A stretch of DNA of 64,000 bases, taken from contig JAMLIB010000006.1 of assembly GCA_023954415.1 (NCBI GenBank), positions 124,001-188,000 of the forward strand. The letters are read 5' to 3'. Position 1 is the stretch's first letter; each line of letters opens with the position of its first letter. The stretch is from Trueperaceae bacterium. Its GTDB lineage: Bacteria; Deinococcota; Deinococci; Deinococcales; Trueperaceae. The position numbers and the translations under genes were made by a program. The notes under the pieces are model-generated. The model saw only the letters and a list, made by a program, of their open reading frames with translations, was not told where the DNA came from and searched no databases. This document shows, in pieces, positions 1 through 11,895 of this stretch.

Positions 1-389
1 CCCTGGTGCGCGGGAGGCAGCGTGGTAGGCGTCGCGACGGGCCGCGCGGGCGTGGCCTGCCGACCCGCCGGAACCTGACCGGCGGGGCCTCTCTGCGTCG
101 CCTGCTCGGCCTCCGCCACCCGCCGCTGGATCTCCTCGAGCATCTCGCGGAAGGACTGCGGCTGCCGTCCGGACGCGCCGGCGTCGGCCTTGGCTCCCCG
201 GGCCTGTGGGGCGGTAGTCGCCGAGGGGCGCGTGCCGGGCACGCCTTGCCCGGCGCCCCCGGTCGCGGGAGCGTTCGGCTTGCGCGGCGCCTGACCGCCC
301 TGCTGGCCTTTCTTCTTCGTGAACAGCGGCATGACGAAGAAGAAGACGAAGAAGATCAGGCCGATGATCTCCTCGAAGCCGATGTTCAC
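1..389 (-). CDS. Partial small membrane-anchored protein after floA
   Basis: The gene begins with GTG at 389 and shares four bases (GTGA) with the stop of floA, so it is probably translationally coupled to it. Residues 8-23 form one membrane segment ([16 protein letters not shown]), followed by a basic KKK stretch and a Gly/Ala/Pro/Gln-rich linker. A more ordered, charged stretch ([18 protein letters not shown]) lies near residues 79-96. The frame stays open to the left edge, so only about 129 codons are visible. I do not recognise a family. Its place directly behind nfeD and floA suggests work at the same membrane microdomain, which is inference. Confidence 0.7.
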   Translation of the reverse strand, partial: MNIGFEEIIGLIFFVFFFVMPLFTKKKGQQGGQAPRKPNAPATGGAGQGVPGTRPSATTAPQARGAKADAGASGRQPQSFREMLEEIQRRVAEAEQATQRGPAGQVPAGRQATPARPVATPTTLPPAHQ

Positions 390-1363
390 CCTCGGTCGCT
401 ACCCTCCTCGGCGGCCCTGCCGATGCTGCCGCGCATGGTGGTGTCCGACTGGATGTTCTGCAAGGAGTAGTAGTCCATGATGCCGAGGTTGCCGTCGCGG
501 AACGCCTGGGCGATGGCCTGCGGGACCTCGGCCTCCGCCTCGACGACCTTCGCGCGCATGGCCTCGACGTGCGCGCGGTTCTCCTGCTCGGCGGCCACGG
601 CCATGGCGCGGCGCTCTTCCGCCTTCGCCTGGGCGACGCGCTTGTCGGCCTCGGCCTGGTCCGTCTGGAGCTGGGCTCCGATGTTGCGGCCGACGTTGAC
701 GTCGGCGATGTCGATGGAGAGGATCTCGAAGGCCGTGCCGGAGTCGAGGCCCTTCGCGAGGACCGTCTTGGAGATGATGTCGGGGTTCTCGAGGGTGTGC
801 TTGTGGCTGTCCGTGGAGCCGATGGAGGAGACGATGCCCTCGCCGACGCGCGCGATGATCGTCTCCTCGCCGGCGCCGCCGACGAGGCGTTCGAGGTTGG
901 CGCGCACGGTGATGCGGGCCGTGGCGATGAGCTCGATGCCGTCCTTGGCGACGGCGCTCACGTTGGGCGTCTGGATGACGCGCGGGTTGACGGAGACCTT
1001 CACGGCGTCCAGGACGTCGCGGCCGGCCAGGTCGATGGCGGCGGCCCTGTCGAACGGGAGGGCGATGCGCGCCTTGTCGGCGGCGATGAGCGCGTCGACG
1101 ACGCGGTTGACGTTGCCGCCCGCCAGGAAGTGGGCCTCCAACTGGTTCTGGTTGACCTCGATGCCCGCCTTGTCCGCCTTGATGAGCGGCAGGATGATCT
1201 GGTTGGGCGGCACGCGCCGCAGGCGCATGGCGAGCAGCGAGAAGAGCGAGACCTTGACTCCCGCCGCGACGGCGGAGATCCACAAGCCGACGGGTATGAA
1301 GTTGAAGAGGATGATGAAGAAGAGGATTACTGCGCCGGCGAGGATCAGTAGCGGGATGTCCAT
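386..1363 (-). CDS. floA: Flotillin-like protein FloA
   Basis: This 325-residue protein matches the FloA (YqfA) family of bacterial flotillins, which build scaffold assemblies in membrane microdomains and affect membrane fluidity and signalling complexes. Residues 3-25 are a hydrophobic N-terminal membrane hairpin. An SPFH-type domain follows to about residue 170, with family motifs around [16 protein letters not shown] and [17 protein letters not shown]. Residues 225-300 are an Ala/Glu/Gln-rich coiled coil typical of flotillin oligomerisation. The ATG at 1363 is preceded by a good ribosome site (AGGAG). It lies 57 bases after nfeD, the standard nfeD-floA pairing, and overlaps the next small gene by four bases. 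Confidence 0.95.
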   Translation of the reverse strand: MDIPLLILAGAVILFFIILFNFIPVGLWISAVAAGVKVSLFSLLAMRLRRVPPNQIILPLIKADKAGIEVNQNQLEAHFLAGGNVNRVVDALIAADKARIALPFDRAAAIDLAGRDVLDAVKVSVNPRVIQTPNVSAVAKDGIELIATARITVRANLERLVGGAGEETIIARVGEGIVSSIGSTDSHKHTLENPDIISKTVLAKGLDSGTAFEILSIDIADVNVGRNIGAQLQTDQAEADKRVAQAKAEERRAMAVAAEQENRAHVEAMRAKVVEAEAEVPQAIAQAFRDGNLGIMDYYSLQNIQSDTTMRGSIGRAAEEGSDRG

Positions 1364-1420
1364 GTGCTCTCCTTGTGGCTGCTGCGCTCGTTGGCGGCGC
1401 TGGCTAGCGTGATTCCGGTT

Positions 1421-2782
1421 CTACTCGTCGCCCCGGGCGGCGATGGAGCGCCCGTCGACGGCGCGCACCGTGACGCGGTTGCCCTCGACGCGCAGGACCT
1501 TGATGGTGGCGCCCGCGTTGACGAACTCGCCTTCGCTGACGACGTCGACGCGCTCCTGGCCGAAGCGGGCCACGCCCGCCGGCCTCAAGTCGGACATGGC
1601 GACGCCCGTCTGACCAACCAGGTCCCTGCTCTCGCTGCGGAACTCGAGCCCGCCGCCGTCGGGCGTCGCTATGCGCGTCGTCAGGCGGAACGCGGCGGCG
1701 AGCCGGCTGTTGGGCAGGAGCCAGAGCAGGACGCCGAGGAGCACGCCACCGAAGAGGACGGTGTAGCCGAGCACGGGGATGGTCCCCTCCTCGAAGATCC
1801 TGACGAGGGCGATGACGATGGCGGCGAGGCCGAGGACGCCTGGGACGCCGAAGCCAGGGAGGAGGAAGACCTCCACGGCCAGGAGCACGATGCCGACCAC
1901 CAGGATGGCCACGTCGAACAGCCCGAGCGGGTCGGCGAAGTAGGCGGCCGCGGCGAACACGGCGAGCGCGCTGAGCCCGATGGCGCCGGGGATGCCGAAG
2001 CCGGGCGTGAAGGCCTCGATTAGGAGCCCGCCGACGCCGAGGACGATGAGGGCGGCCGCGACGAGCGGCCGCGCGAGGAGGGCGGCGAGCCGCTCGGCCA
2101 GGCCGGGCTCCAATCGCACCACGCGGGCGCCGGCGAAGCCGAAGGTGGCGAGCGCGGCGTCGAGCGTGGCGGCCTCCGCGTCGGCGATGCCGTACTCGAC
2201 GGCCTGGCGCGCGGTGAGGGTGATCAGCTCCGTGGCCGTCGAGAGGCCGGGGACCTCGACCTTGGGATCGACCATGCCTTCCGCGACGACGGGGTTGCGA
2301 CCGCGCGCCTCGGCGACGCTGCGGAACTCGCCGCGCAGGGCGGAGGAGAACTTCTCGTCGACCGTCTGGATACCGGTGGGGGTGGAGAGGATGGGGAGGG
2401 CGGCGCCGATGCTCGAGCCGGGCAACATGGCGAGGTGCTCGGCGCTCATGGCGACGAGGGCGCCGGCGCTGAACGCGTTCTGGACCACGGCGATGGTAGG
2501 GACGCGCGCATCGTGCAGGACGATGCCGACGATGTCCTGCATGGCCGCAACGGCCCCGCCCGGCGTGTCGAGGTACAGGACGAGGGCGAGCGGCTGGTCC
2601 TCGTTGGCCTGGTTGACGCGGTTGCGCACGAACGCGGTGGTGGCGGCGCTGATCTCGCCATCGATCGGCACGACCCACACTTCGTTGGTCGCCGCCGACG
2701 CGGGCGCGCCCAAGACCAACGCGGCGAGGAGCGCTACCAGGAACCTGGCCGGCCTAGCGGCGCGATGAGCGTGCTGGTTCAC
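1421..2782 (-). CDS. nfeD: NfeD membrane serine protease-like protein
   Basis: Long-form NfeD, a membrane protein with a ClpP-class serine protease domain that partners with FloA/stomatin-type proteins. From the GTG at 2782 it has 453 residues: a signal peptide (about 1-30), the protease domain (35-210) with Ser105 in the motif NAFSAGALVAMS and Lys144 where the Ser-Lys dyad is expected, a block of several membrane segments (about 230-370), and a C-terminal OB-fold. An upstream in-frame extension would run into tRNA-Trp and gives no better start. TATCCT ends seven bases before this GTG, so the mRNA is probably leaderless. It heads the nfeD-floA operon. Confidence 0.9.
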   Translation of the reverse strand: MNQHAHRAARPARFLVALLAALVLGAPASAATNEVWVVPIDGEISAATTAFVRNRVNQANEDQPLALVLYLDTPGGAVAAMQDIVGIVLHDARVPTIAVVQNAFSAGALVAMSAEHLAMLPGSSIGAALPILSTPTGIQTVDEKFSSALRGEFRSVAEARGRNPVVAEGMVDPKVEVPGLSTATELITLTARQAVEYGIADAEAATLDAALATFGFAGARVVRLEPGLAERLAALLARPLVAAALIVLGVGGLLIEAFTPGFGIPGAIGLSALAVFAAAAYFADPLGLFDVAILVVGIVLLAVEVFLLPGFGVPGVLGLAAIVIALVRIFEEGTIPVLGYTVLFGGVLLGVLLWLLPNSRLAAAFRLTTRIATPDGGGLEFRSESRDLVGQTGVAMSDLRPAGVARFGQERVDVVSEGEFVNAGATIKVLRVEGNRVTVRAVDGRSIAARGDE

Positions 2783-2789
2783 ACGCTGG

Positions 2790-2795
2790 AGGATA
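2790..2795 (-). promoter_or_regulatory. -10 element of nfeD, leaderless layout
   Basis: TATCCT read on the minus strand, seven bases before the GTG start of nfeD. There is no ribosome-binding sequence in between. No convincing -35 box is seen at the standard distance. Confidence 0.6.
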
Positions 2796-2860
2796 CCACG
2801 GGGGGTTGCGCGCTCTCGAAGCATGACGGCACCCCAGTACGCTGGGGTGCCGTGGCGACC

Positions 2861-2936
<76 letters not shown>

Positions 2937-3007
2937 CTGGGCGCTTCGCATGCCGTCCGGCGAGGTGACCGCGCCGCATGAGCGACACTCATCGCGCCGG
3001 CCGAAGA

Positions 3008-3036
3008 AGTATACCCGGCAGCCGGGCGGGCGTCCA
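3008..3036 (-). promoter_or_regulatory. Promoter of tRNA-Trp
   Basis: On the minus strand TGGACG (3031-3036) and TATACT (3008-3013) are separated by exactly 17 bases, a clean primary-sigma promoter. Transcription would start near 3001, about 65 bases before the tRNA. The -35 box closely resembles the TGGACA of the malE promoter. Confidence 0.7.
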
Positions 3037-3103
3037 GGCTCGGTGGGTGGCCTCGGCGGTCGCGGAACGTTCACAGGCGTCATCCTCCGGGGCATCGATG
3101 GCG

Positions 3104-3109
3104 TATCCT
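3104..3109 (+). promoter_or_regulatory. -10 element of the Fe-S carrier gene, leaderless layout
   Basis: TATCCT ends seven bases before the ATG at 3117, with no ribosome-binding sequence between them. Confidence 0.6.
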
Positions 3110-3116
3110 CTGCACC

Positions 3117-3509
3117 ATGTCACTGCCCACGCCCGACACCGACAGCCTGAGCCTGACCCCGGCCGGCGCCGAGAAGGCCGGTCAGTTGCTCAAAGGCAAC
3201 GAGAACGCCGCCATCCGGGTGTTCGTCAAGTCCGGCGGCTGCAGCGGTTACCAGTACGGCATGCGCGTCGACGAGCAGCGCCTGGACGGCGACCGGGTCT
3301 TCCAACAAGGCGACGTCAGGCTCGTCGTCGACGAGCGGAGCTGGCCCTTGCTGCGCGGCTCGAGCGTCGACTACGTCGAGAGCCTGCTCGGGGGCGGTTT
3401 CAGCGTCAAGAACCCGAACGCCTCGAGCGAGTGCGGCTGCGGTCACAGCTTCCGCACAGACGGCGCGGCCGCCCCTAGCGGCGACGGCTCGAGCGGCTGC
3501 TCCGCATGA
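3117..3509 (+). CDS. A-type iron-sulfur cluster carrier (IscA/SufA/ErpA family)
   Basis: A 130-residue HesB/IscA-family protein, which accepts Fe-S clusters from the assembly machinery and hands them to target enzymes in the cytosol. The three conserved cysteines are present: Cys42 in KSGGCSGYQYGM, and Cys106 and Cys108 in SSECGCGHSF. The stretch after about residue 112 is a short Gly/Ser/Ala-rich tail not needed by the fold. The start is supported by TATCCT seven bases upstream. It is transcribed alone and converges with gcvPB across a bidirectional terminator. Sequence alone does not separate IscA, SufA and ErpA. Confidence 0.92.
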   Translation: MSLPTPDTDSLSLTPAGAEKAGQLLKGNENAAIRVFVKSGGCSGYQYGMRVDEQRLDGDRVFQQGDVRLVVDERSWPLLRGSSVDYVESLLGGGFSVKNPNASSECGCGHSFRTDGAAAPSGDGSSGCSA

Positions 3510-3604
3510 CCCCTCCTTGGCAGGCGCTCTGCGTAACCTCTGCGTAACCAGGACCGCCCGCTCCTCTCGGCGCGCCATGCGGCGCGCGAAACCCTCAAAG
3601 ACTA

Positions 3605-3638
3605 CGGCGCCCCCGATCCCGACGGTCGGGGGGCGCCG
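3605..3638. terminator. Bidirectional terminator between the Fe-S carrier gene and gcvPB
   Basis: A strong GC hairpin with arms CGGCGCCCCCGA and TCGGGGGGCGCCG (one bulged G) and a nine-base loop lies between two convergent genes. There is no clear T-run on either side, so it may act as a mutual block or processing end. Just upstream an 11-base direct repeat, CTCTGCGTAAC, occurs twice in tandem. Confidence 0.6.
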
Positions 3639-3659
3639 CTCTAGCGTGGCGGGCTCGGT

Positions 3660-5120
3660 CTAGTCCTCGAAGTCGTACCGCAAGACCGGCTGGCGCGCGG
3701 CGCGCACCTCGTCGAGGCGCCGCACCGGCGTGGAGTAGGGCGCCCCGCGCAAGTACTCCGGTTCGGCGGCCGCGCGCTCGAGGATCTCGGCCAGCGTGTC
3801 GACGTAGGCGTCGAGCGACTCGAGCGACTCCGTCTCCGTAGGCTCCACCATGAGCGCCTCCTTGACGATCAGGGGGAAGTAGACGGTAGCCGGGTGCATG
3901 CCGTGGTCGAGCTGCGCCTTGGCGATGTCGAGCGTCCTGAGGCCGGCCGGCGGCTGCGCGACGAACTCGTGCATGTTCACGCGGTCGAAGGGCACGGTGA
4001 AACCGAGCTCCTTGAAGCGCATGCGCAGGTAGTTGGCGTTGAGGACCGCGTAGCCGCTGACCTCGCGCAGCCCCTCGCGCCCGAGGGAGCGGATGTACGT
4101 GTAGGCGCGCACGAGGTTGCCGAAGTTGCCGTAGAACGAGCGCATGCGGCCGATCGTGTTCGGCGCGTCCTCGTCCAGGAAGTAACGCTCGCCGTCCTTG
4201 GCGACGACCGGCACGGGCAGGAACTCGCGCAGGTGCGCCTTGACGCCCACCGGTCCGGTGCCCGGCCCACCCCCGCCGTGGGGCGTGGTGAACGTCTTGT
4301 GCAGGTTGAGGTGCACGACGTCGAAGCCCATGTCGCCGGGCCGCGCCCGGCCGACGATGGCGTTCAGGTTGGCGCCGTCGTAGTAGAGCTGGGCGCCGAC
4401 GGCGTGGGCGGCCTCGGCGATCTGGACTATGCGCCGCTCGAAGAGCCCCAACGTGTTGGGGTTCGTCAGCATGACGGCCGCGACCTCGGGCGTCAGGCGC
4501 GCCTTCAGGGCGGCGAGGTCGACCTCGCCGTCGGGGCCCGTCGGCACCTCGACGACGGCGTAACCGGCCATGGCGGCGGTGGCGGGGTTGGTGCCGTGAG
4601 CGCCGTCAGGGACGAGGACTATGCGCCGCTGCTCGCCCTCGCCGCGGGCGCGGTGGTACGCCCTGATCATCAGGATTCCGGCCAGCTCGCCGTGCGCGCC
4701 CGCCGCCGGCTGGAGGCTGACGGCGTCCATGCCCGTGATGGTCGCGAGGTCGCCCTGCAGTTCGAAGAGGAGCTGCAGCGCGCCCTGCACCGTCTCCTCG
4801 GCCTGGTACGGGTGGAGGTCCTGGAAGAGCTTGGCCGCCTCCTCGTTGACCTTCGGGTTGTACTTCATGGTGCAGCTACCCAGCGGATAGATGTTGGCGT
4901 CGATGCTCATCTGCCGGTGGGCGAGCTGCGTGTAGTGCCTGACCAGGTCGAGCTCGCTGACCTCCGGCAGGCGCGGCGGGGCCTGGCGGAGGTTCTCGGC
5001 GCCCAGGAGCGCGGAGAGGTCGGCCTGCTCGGGCGCGGGGGGTTGCGAGGCCCGGCGCCCGGCCTTGGAGCGCTCGAAGATGAGGGGGAGTTGCGCGTGC
5101 GCCTGGAACCGCTCAGGCAT
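3660..5120 (-). CDS. gcvPB: Glycine dehydrogenase (decarboxylating) subunit 2
   Basis: The C-terminal half of the glycine cleavage P-protein as a separate 486-residue subunit. It binds PLP and, with GcvPA, decarboxylates glycine and passes the aminomethyl group to the lipoyl arm of GcvH. The PLP lysine is Lys275 in [16 protein letters not shown]; the glycine-rich loop that follows is typical of the family. The ATG overlaps the end of gcvPA by eight bases, so translation is likely coupled. It is the last gene of the gcvT-gcvH-gcvPA-gcvPB cluster and ends at the hairpin shared with the Fe-S carrier gene. Confidence 0.97.
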   Translation of the reverse strand: MPERFQAHAQLPLIFERSKAGRRASQPPAPEQADLSALLGAENLRQAPPRLPEVSELDLVRHYTQLAHRQMSIDANIYPLGSCTMKYNPKVNEEAAKLFQDLHPYQAEETVQGALQLLFELQGDLATITGMDAVSLQPAAGAHGELAGILMIRAYHRARGEGEQRRIVLVPDGAHGTNPATAAMAGYAVVEVPTGPDGEVDLAALKARLTPEVAAVMLTNPNTLGLFERRIVQIAEAAHAVGAQLYYDGANLNAIVGRARPGDMGFDVVHLNLHKTFTTPHGGGGPGTGPVGVKAHLREFLPVPVVAKDGERYFLDEDAPNTIGRMRSFYGNFGNLVRAYTYIRSLGREGLREVSGYAVLNANYLRMRFKELGFTVPFDRVNMHEFVAQPPAGLRTLDIAKAQLDHGMHPATVYFPLIVKEALMVEPTETESLESLDAYVDTLAEILERAAAEPEYLRGAPYSTPVRRLDEVRAARQPVLRYDFED

Positions 5121-6462
5121 TCCCGGCCTCCAGCGCGCGCACGCGCCCCTCGCCGCAGGCGACGAGCGCCGTAACCAGGGCGTCGATGTCCGCCGCCGTG
5201 GTGCTCTCGGTCGCGCTGAGGATGATCGCGTCGCCGAAGCCGTACTCGGCCGGCGCCTCCACCCCCGCGTGCACGCCCGAGCGCGCCAGCGCCGAGCGGA
5301 GCTTGGCCGGGGGCTGACCGACGGGCAGGACGAACTCGTTGAAGAAGCGCGCCTCGACGCGCGGCGCGAAGCCGGCAGCCTTCAGCGCGTCGGCGAGCTT
5401 GTGGGCGTTGACGACGGAGCCGACGGCCAGGTCGCGCAGGCCCGCCGGGCCGAGGGCGGCGACGTTGATGGCGGCCATGATGGCCGTCAGTTGGTGGTTC
5501 GAGCAGATGTTCGACTTGGCCTTCGACCGACGGATGTGCTGCTCGCGCGCCTGTAGAGTGAGCACGAAGGCCCGCTTGCCGTCGACGTCAACCGTCTCGC
5601 CGACGAGCCGACCGGGGAACTGCCGGATGAGCTCCTCGCCGACGACCATGAACCCGAACGCCGGGCCGCCGAAGTTGAGGGGGTTGCCGAGCGTCTGACC
5701 GTCACCGGCCGCGATGTCGGCGCCGTACTCGCCCGGAGGGGCCAGGACCGCCAGGCTCAGGGGGTCGACCGCGGCGACGAGCAGTGCGCCGGACGCGTGG
5801 GCGGCGCCGGTGAGCGCAGGCATATCCTCGACGTAGCCCAGGTAGTTGGGCTGCTGGGCGACGACGCAGGCTACGTCGTCCGTCACGCCGGGCGTCGGCG
5901 TCGTGTAGGGGTCGAGGTCGAGGAGCTCCAGCTCCAGGTCGAGGGCCGCAAGGTACGTAGCGATGACGGCGCGCGTCTCGGGGTGCACGCCACGGCTGAC
6001 GAGCACGCGGTCGCGGCCCGTCTGGCGCATGGCGAGGAGCACGCCCTCGGCCACGGCGCTGGCGCCGTCGTACATGCTCGCGTTGCTGACGGGCAGGCCG
6101 GTCAGCTCGGACATGATCGTCTGGTACTCGAAGGTGGCCTGCAGGATGCCCTGGGCCACCTCGGGCTGATAAGGCGTGTAGGCGGTGACGAACTCGCTCT
6201 GCATGGCGAGGTGGGCGGTGACTGAGGGCGTGAAGTGCCTGCGCGCGCCGCCGCCGAGGAAGTTGGGGCCCTCAGGCCGGTTCTTGGCCGCCAACGCCCG
6301 CAGGTGCGCGAGCAGGCCGGCCTCGTCCATGCCGGTCGGGACCTGGATGTCCGGGTCCTGCAGCGCCTGCGGCAGGTCCGCGAAGAGGGCGTCGATAGAA
6401 GGCGCGCCGACCTTGGCCAGCGCGCGCTCGACGTCCTCCCGCGTGTGCGGGATGTAGCGCAA
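5113..6462 (-). CDS. gcvPA: Glycine dehydrogenase (decarboxylating) subunit 1
   Basis: The N-terminal half of the P-protein of glycine cleavage (449 residues), a PLP-fold subunit that lacks the catalytic lysine and forms an active complex with GcvPB. The opening [19 protein letters not shown] and the stretch [15 protein letters not shown] are family signatures. The start is TTG at 6462: it sits one base after the gcvH stop, with GAGGAG seven bases upstream, and no ATG or GTG offers a better site. The eight-base overlap with gcvPB agrees with equal production of both subunits. Confidence 0.96.
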   Translation of the reverse strand: MRYIPHTREDVERALAKVGAPSIDALFADLPQALQDPDIQVPTGMDEAGLLAHLRALAAKNRPEGPNFLGGGARRHFTPSVTAHLAMQSEFVTAYTPYQPEVAQGILQATFEYQTIMSELTGLPVSNASMYDGASAVAEGVLLAMRQTGRDRVLVSRGVHPETRAVIATYLAALDLELELLDLDPYTTPTPGVTDDVACVVAQQPNYLGYVEDMPALTGAAHASGALLVAAVDPLSLAVLAPPGEYGADIAAGDGQTLGNPLNFGGPAFGFMVVGEELIRQFPGRLVGETVDVDGKRAFVLTLQAREQHIRRSKAKSNICSNHQLTAIMAAINVAALGPAGLRDLAVGSVVNAHKLADALKAAGFAPRVEARFFNEFVLPVGQPPAKLRSALARSGVHAGVEAPAEYGFGDAIILSATESTTAADIDALVTALVACGEGRVRALEAGNA

Positions 6463-6463
6463 C

Positions 6464-6850
6464 TCAATGCTCCTCTGAGGCGCTCGCCGTGTAGGCCGCG
6501 GCGTCTAGCAGGCCGGCCAACTCGCTCGCGTCCGCCAGGCCGATGCGCACCAGCCAACCGTCGCCGTACGGGTCGGAGTTGATCAGCTCTGGCCGAGCGT
6601 CCAGCGCGTCGTTGACGGCCTCGATCACGCCCGAGACGGGGGCGTAGATGTCGGACGCCGTCTTGACGGACTCGATGACGGCCATCTGCTCGCCCTTCGC
6701 CACGCGGCGTCCGACGTCGGGGAGCTCGACGAAGACCACGTCCCCGAGCTGGTCCTGAGCGAAGTCCGTGATGCCGACCGTGGCGGAGCCGCCGTCCGGG
6801 GCGGCCCACTCGTGTGACTCGGCGTAACGCAGTTCTGTCGGTGTCTTCAT
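6464..6850 (-). CDS. gcvH: Glycine cleavage system H protein
   Basis: A 128-residue lipoyl carrier protein that shuttles the aminomethyl group between the P-, T- and L-proteins. Lys63 in [12 protein letters not shown] is the lipoylation site. The fold is complete at the usual H-protein length of about 125-130 residues. TAGGAG lies just upstream of the ATG. It stands between gcvT and gcvPA. No gene for the L-protein (dihydrolipoamide dehydrogenase) is in the window, so it must be shared from elsewhere. Confidence 0.97.
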   Translation of the reverse strand: MKTPTELRYAESHEWAAPDGGSATVGITDFAQDQLGDVVFVELPDVGRRVAKGEQMAVIESVKTASDIYAPVSGVIEAVNDALDARPELINSDPYGDGWLVRIGLADASELAGLLDAAAYTASASEEH

Positions 6851-6900
6851 GTCGGGCTCCTAGGTGAAGCGGCGCGCGGCCGCACGTGTACTGCCAAGCA

Positions 6901-7974
<1,074 letters not shown>

Positions 7975-8026
7975 AGCACGCACCTCGACGCCGTTCCGGC
8001 CGTCCAGGCGTGGTTCCGACTAACGC

Positions 8027-8617
8027 TCAGGCCTTCTGGGCCAGCTTCTCGAGGACCATGGTCGCGACGCCCCTGAGGGGCTCGAACACGCCCTCGAACT
8101 TGGCGGCGACGGCCTCGTAGAACTGCACCTTGCCCTCGCGGTCGAGCACGGCCTTCAGCGCGTCCATGCCTATCGCGTCGGGCACGTCGCGCTTGTTCGC
8201 CTGGATGACGTAGGGCACGTCGGCGAGGCGCAGGTTGTACTCCTGGAGGTTCTCGCGCAGGTTGCGCAGGCTCTCGGCGTTCGCTCGCAAGCGGGCCATC
8301 GACGAATCGGCCACGAACACGACGCCGTCGACACCGCGCAGGATCAGCTTGCGCGAGGAGTTGTAGAAGACCTGGCCCGGCACCGTGTAGAGGTGGAAGC
8401 GCGTCTTGAAGCCGTTGACCTTGCCGAGGTCAAGGGGCAGGAAGTCGAAGAAGAGCGTGCGCTCGTCCTCCGTGGCCAACGACACCATCTCGCCCTTGGC
8501 CTCGGCCGGCACCTGTTGGTAGATCTGCTTGAGGTTCGTCGTCTTGCCGGAGAGGCCCGGGCCGTAGTAGACGATCTTGAAGTTGATCTCGCGCGCGGAG
8601 AAGTTGATCGTGCTCAT
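8027..8617 (-). CDS. mglA: Ras-like GTPase MglA
   Basis: A 196-residue bacterial small GTPase. Together with its GAP MglB it acts as a cell-polarity switch; in other bacteria it directs type IV pilus placement and motility. Visible motifs are the P-loop GPGLSGKTT (residues 19-27), [12 protein letters not shown] (78-89), where the MglA-type TVPG replaces the usual DxxG, and the NKRD base-specificity motif (141-144). A large in-frame upstream extension exists but is only an artefact of the overlapping mglB frame; the ATG at 8617 overlaps the mglB stop by four bases (ATGA). pilT elsewhere in this window gives the pair an obvious context. Confidence 0.95.
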   Translation of the reverse strand: MSTINFSAREINFKIVYYGPGLSGKTTNLKQIYQQVPAEAKGEMVSLATEDERTLFFDFLPLDLGKVNGFKTRFHLYTVPGQVFYNSSRKLILRGVDGVVFVADSSMARLRANAESLRNLRENLQEYNLRLADVPYVIQANKRDVPDAIGMDALKAVLDREGKVQFYEAVAAKFEGVFEPLRGVATMVLEKLAQKA

Positions 8618-9114
8618 CTGTCCCTCGCACCGAAGAGACCGTCGAGGAGCGCCGTGGCATCCTGCTGGAACTCCGCGTCGAAGCGCATGCTCGGCGGCGC
8701 CTCCGTCGCGCCTTCCAGGGCGACCCGGATGGCGTCCGCGGCGTGCTTGGCCGCGAGCTTCACGCGCCCGAGCTGGGCGCTCGAGTCGAACACGGTCGCG
8801 AGGAGGGCCTCGCTGCCGAGCTCCTCGAGGTAGGTTCCGACCTCCGCGCCCTGCTGGACCGTCTCCCGGAACCCGGCCTCGCCGAAGAGGTTGGCGATGG
8901 CGCGGTTCGCCGCGTAGTTGGAGGCCACGAGGGTCGCGAACGAGTCGAGCGAAGGCGGCTTGGGCGCCCACAAGGCGCGCGCGTGCATGAGCACGAAGCC
9001 CTTGTGGTCGATGATGAGGGCGTAACGAGCCCTGCTCTTGGCGAGCAGCTCGCGCAGGATGCCGTCGACCGTATCGAAGGTGGTGCCGTAGAGGTCGAGG
9101 GACGGCTCGAGCAT
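8614..9114 (-). CDS. mglB: Roadblock/LC7 protein MglB (GAP partner of MglA)
   Basis: A 166-residue Roadblock/LC7-fold protein, the expected GTPase-activating partner of MglA, encoded immediately before it with a four-base overlap. The fold begins at [20 protein letters not shown], with the family-like [13 protein letters not shown] strand pair. The start is placed at the ATG at 9114 because TACAGT ends seven bases before it. A longer frame starting 15 codons earlier would cover this promoter element. The C-terminal 30 residues are a less conserved tail. Confidence 0.88.
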   Translation of the reverse strand: MLEPSLDLYGTTFDTVDGILRELLAKSRARYALIIDHKGFVLMHARALWAPKPPSLDSFATLVASNYAANRAIANLFGEAGFRETVQQGAEVGTYLEELGSEALLATVFDSSAQLGRVKLAAKHAADAIRVALEGATEAPPSMRFDAEFQQDATALLDGLFGARDR

Positions 9115-9121
9115 GGACGTC

Positions 9122-9127
9122 ACTGTA
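9122..9127 (-). promoter_or_regulatory. -10 element of mglB, leaderless layout
   Basis: TACAGT on the minus strand, seven bases before the mglB ATG. No Shine-Dalgarno sequence lies between. It probably drives mglB-mglA and possibly the gcv genes behind them. Confidence 0.55.
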
Positions 9128-9174
9128 ACAGCCGTGAGCTTCGCGCCGGGGTAGAACAATACACTTCGGCCCGG

Positions 9175-10503
<1,329 letters not shown>

Positions 10504-10506
10504 GCG

Positions 10507-11895
10507 TCACTCCTCGTTGGGCGCGCGGGAAGGCTCGCTTCGTAACACGACGATGGACTTGGCCGGCGCCTCCAGCTCGGCGCCGACGGTGTAGGCGGCG
10601 ACGCTCGGCCCGTCGAGCAGGTCGAAAGTGGCGTCGTTCAGCACGCGTACCTCGAACTCGGTCGGCGCGCCCGCCGGTAGCTCGAGCCCGACGCTGATGG
10701 CGTCCTCGGACCGGTTCACCAGCAGTGCGCTCATGGCGCCACCGTCGGTGACGGCGTAGGCCGTGAGTCCGGCAGCGCCCGCGACCGCCGTCTCGAGGAC
10801 CTCGCCGCGGAAGCCGGCAAGGAGCGCGTAGACGTGGTAGGTCGGCCGCACCCAGCCGCTCGAGTCGATCAGGCCGTGGCCCCCCATCGCCTGCAGGGCG
10901 AAGTAGTGGCTGATCGCCACGCCGCCCTCCGCCAGGCGGCCGAGCGTGTCGGCGAGCCAGAGGGCGGCCGGCATGTCCTCCAGGTGGCGGAAGTTGTTCG
11001 TGCGCCACGACAGCCCGAACTCGGTGACGCCGACCCCGATGGAGCGTTCGTGGCCGAGCGGGTTGGCCTCCGGGTCGGCGAGCCAGCCCCCTATGCGTTC
11101 GAGCTCGCCCGTGACGAGGTCGGCGGTGGCCAGCGCGGTTGCGTCGCTCCACGTGCCGTCGGTCGGGTAGACGTGGAAGGTGAGGATGTCGATGGCGTCG
11201 CCGCAGAGGCGCAGGACCTCGGCGAGGTAGGTCAGGCCGCCCGGCCGTGCGCCCGATACGCCGGGGCCGGCCAGGCGCGCGCCCGGCACGACGTCTCGCA
11301 GGGCGGCGCCGTGCTCGCGGAAGGCGGCGCAGTACCGCTCTGGCGTCCACGACGGGTCCAGTCGGTTGGCCGCGTAGAGGTCGGGCTCGTTGCCGATCTC
11401 CCAGAGCGTGACGTCGATGCCGGCCTCCAGGAGGAGGCGGGCGGACGCGGCCGTCTCGGCCGGGCTGCCCGTGAAGAGGTTCGCGACGAACGTGAGCTCC
11501 GGCTGGCCGAGCAGCTCCCAGTTCACCTTGAGCGCCGCGACGGCCGCGGCGTTGAGCGGCTGCTCGTCCGCCACGTTGCCGGGCGGGAAGCGCAAGGAGG
11601 TCAAGCCGAGGGCCGCGAACCGGTCCTCCCACCCGACGACGCGCATGGAGTTGCCGTAGTTGAAGCCGCTGAGCGCGTCTTCGGCGAGCCGGAGGCCCTT
11701 GCCGCCCCCGACGCGCACGGTGGCCTGGGAGTGAGCGACCGCGCCGAGGGCTAGCGCCGCGAGGAGGACCGCGGCCAGCCGCGCAGCCGCGCCGCGGGGC
11801 GCGCCGGGCCGCGGAGCAAGGACCGGGCTCACGCCGGCGTACCCAAGCGGTGCGCGTCCGGCAGGCACGTGCCCCGCGGGCGGGCGGCCCGTCAC
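10507..11895 (-). CDS. Secreted clan GH-A type glycoside hydrolase, family uncertain
   Basis: A 462-residue protein with a basic N-terminus and a hydrophobic signal segment (about 38-55) ending near GAVAHSQA, so it is exported. The body looks like a (beta/alpha)8 hydrolase of clan GH-A: LWEIGNEPDLY carries the expected acid/base Glu170 and GVTEFGLSW the expected nucleophile Glu292, followed by a beta-sandwich-like C-terminal part. It resembles GH39/GH79/GH30-type enzymes, but I cannot fix the family. GTG at 11895 overlaps the stop of the upstream permease gene by four bases. It likely trims an external beta-linked polysaccharide before uptake. Confidence 0.8.
   Translation of the reverse strand: MTGRPPAGHVPAGRAPLGYAGVSPVLAPRPGAPRGAAARLAAVLLAALALGAVAHSQATVRVGGGKGLRLAEDALSGFNYGNSMRVVGWEDRFAALGLTSLRFPPGNVADEQPLNAAAVAALKVNWELLGQPELTFVANLFTGSPAETAASARLLLEAGIDVTLWEIGNEPDLYAANRLDPSWTPERYCAAFREHGAALRDVVPGARLAGPGVSGARPGGLTYLAEVLRLCGDAIDILTFHVYPTDGTWSDATALATADLVTGELERIGGWLADPEANPLGHERSIGVGVTEFGLSWRTNNFRHLEDMPAALWLADTLGRLAEGGVAISHYFALQAMGGHGLIDSSGWVRPTYHVYALLAGFRGEVLETAVAGAAGLTAYAVTDGGAMSALLVNRSEDAISVGLELPAGAPTEFEVRVLNDATFDLLDGPSVAAYTVGAELEAPAKSIVVLRSEPSRAPNEE

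Noticed and set aside
3528-3549. Tandem copy of CTCTGCGTAAC as the start of a repeat array
   Set aside because: Only two adjacent copies exist; nothing else in the window extends it, so no CRISPR or satellite.
7975-8026. Glycine riboswitch in front of gcvT
   Set aside because: The 52-base gap is too short for the tandem aptamers and shows no conserved core.
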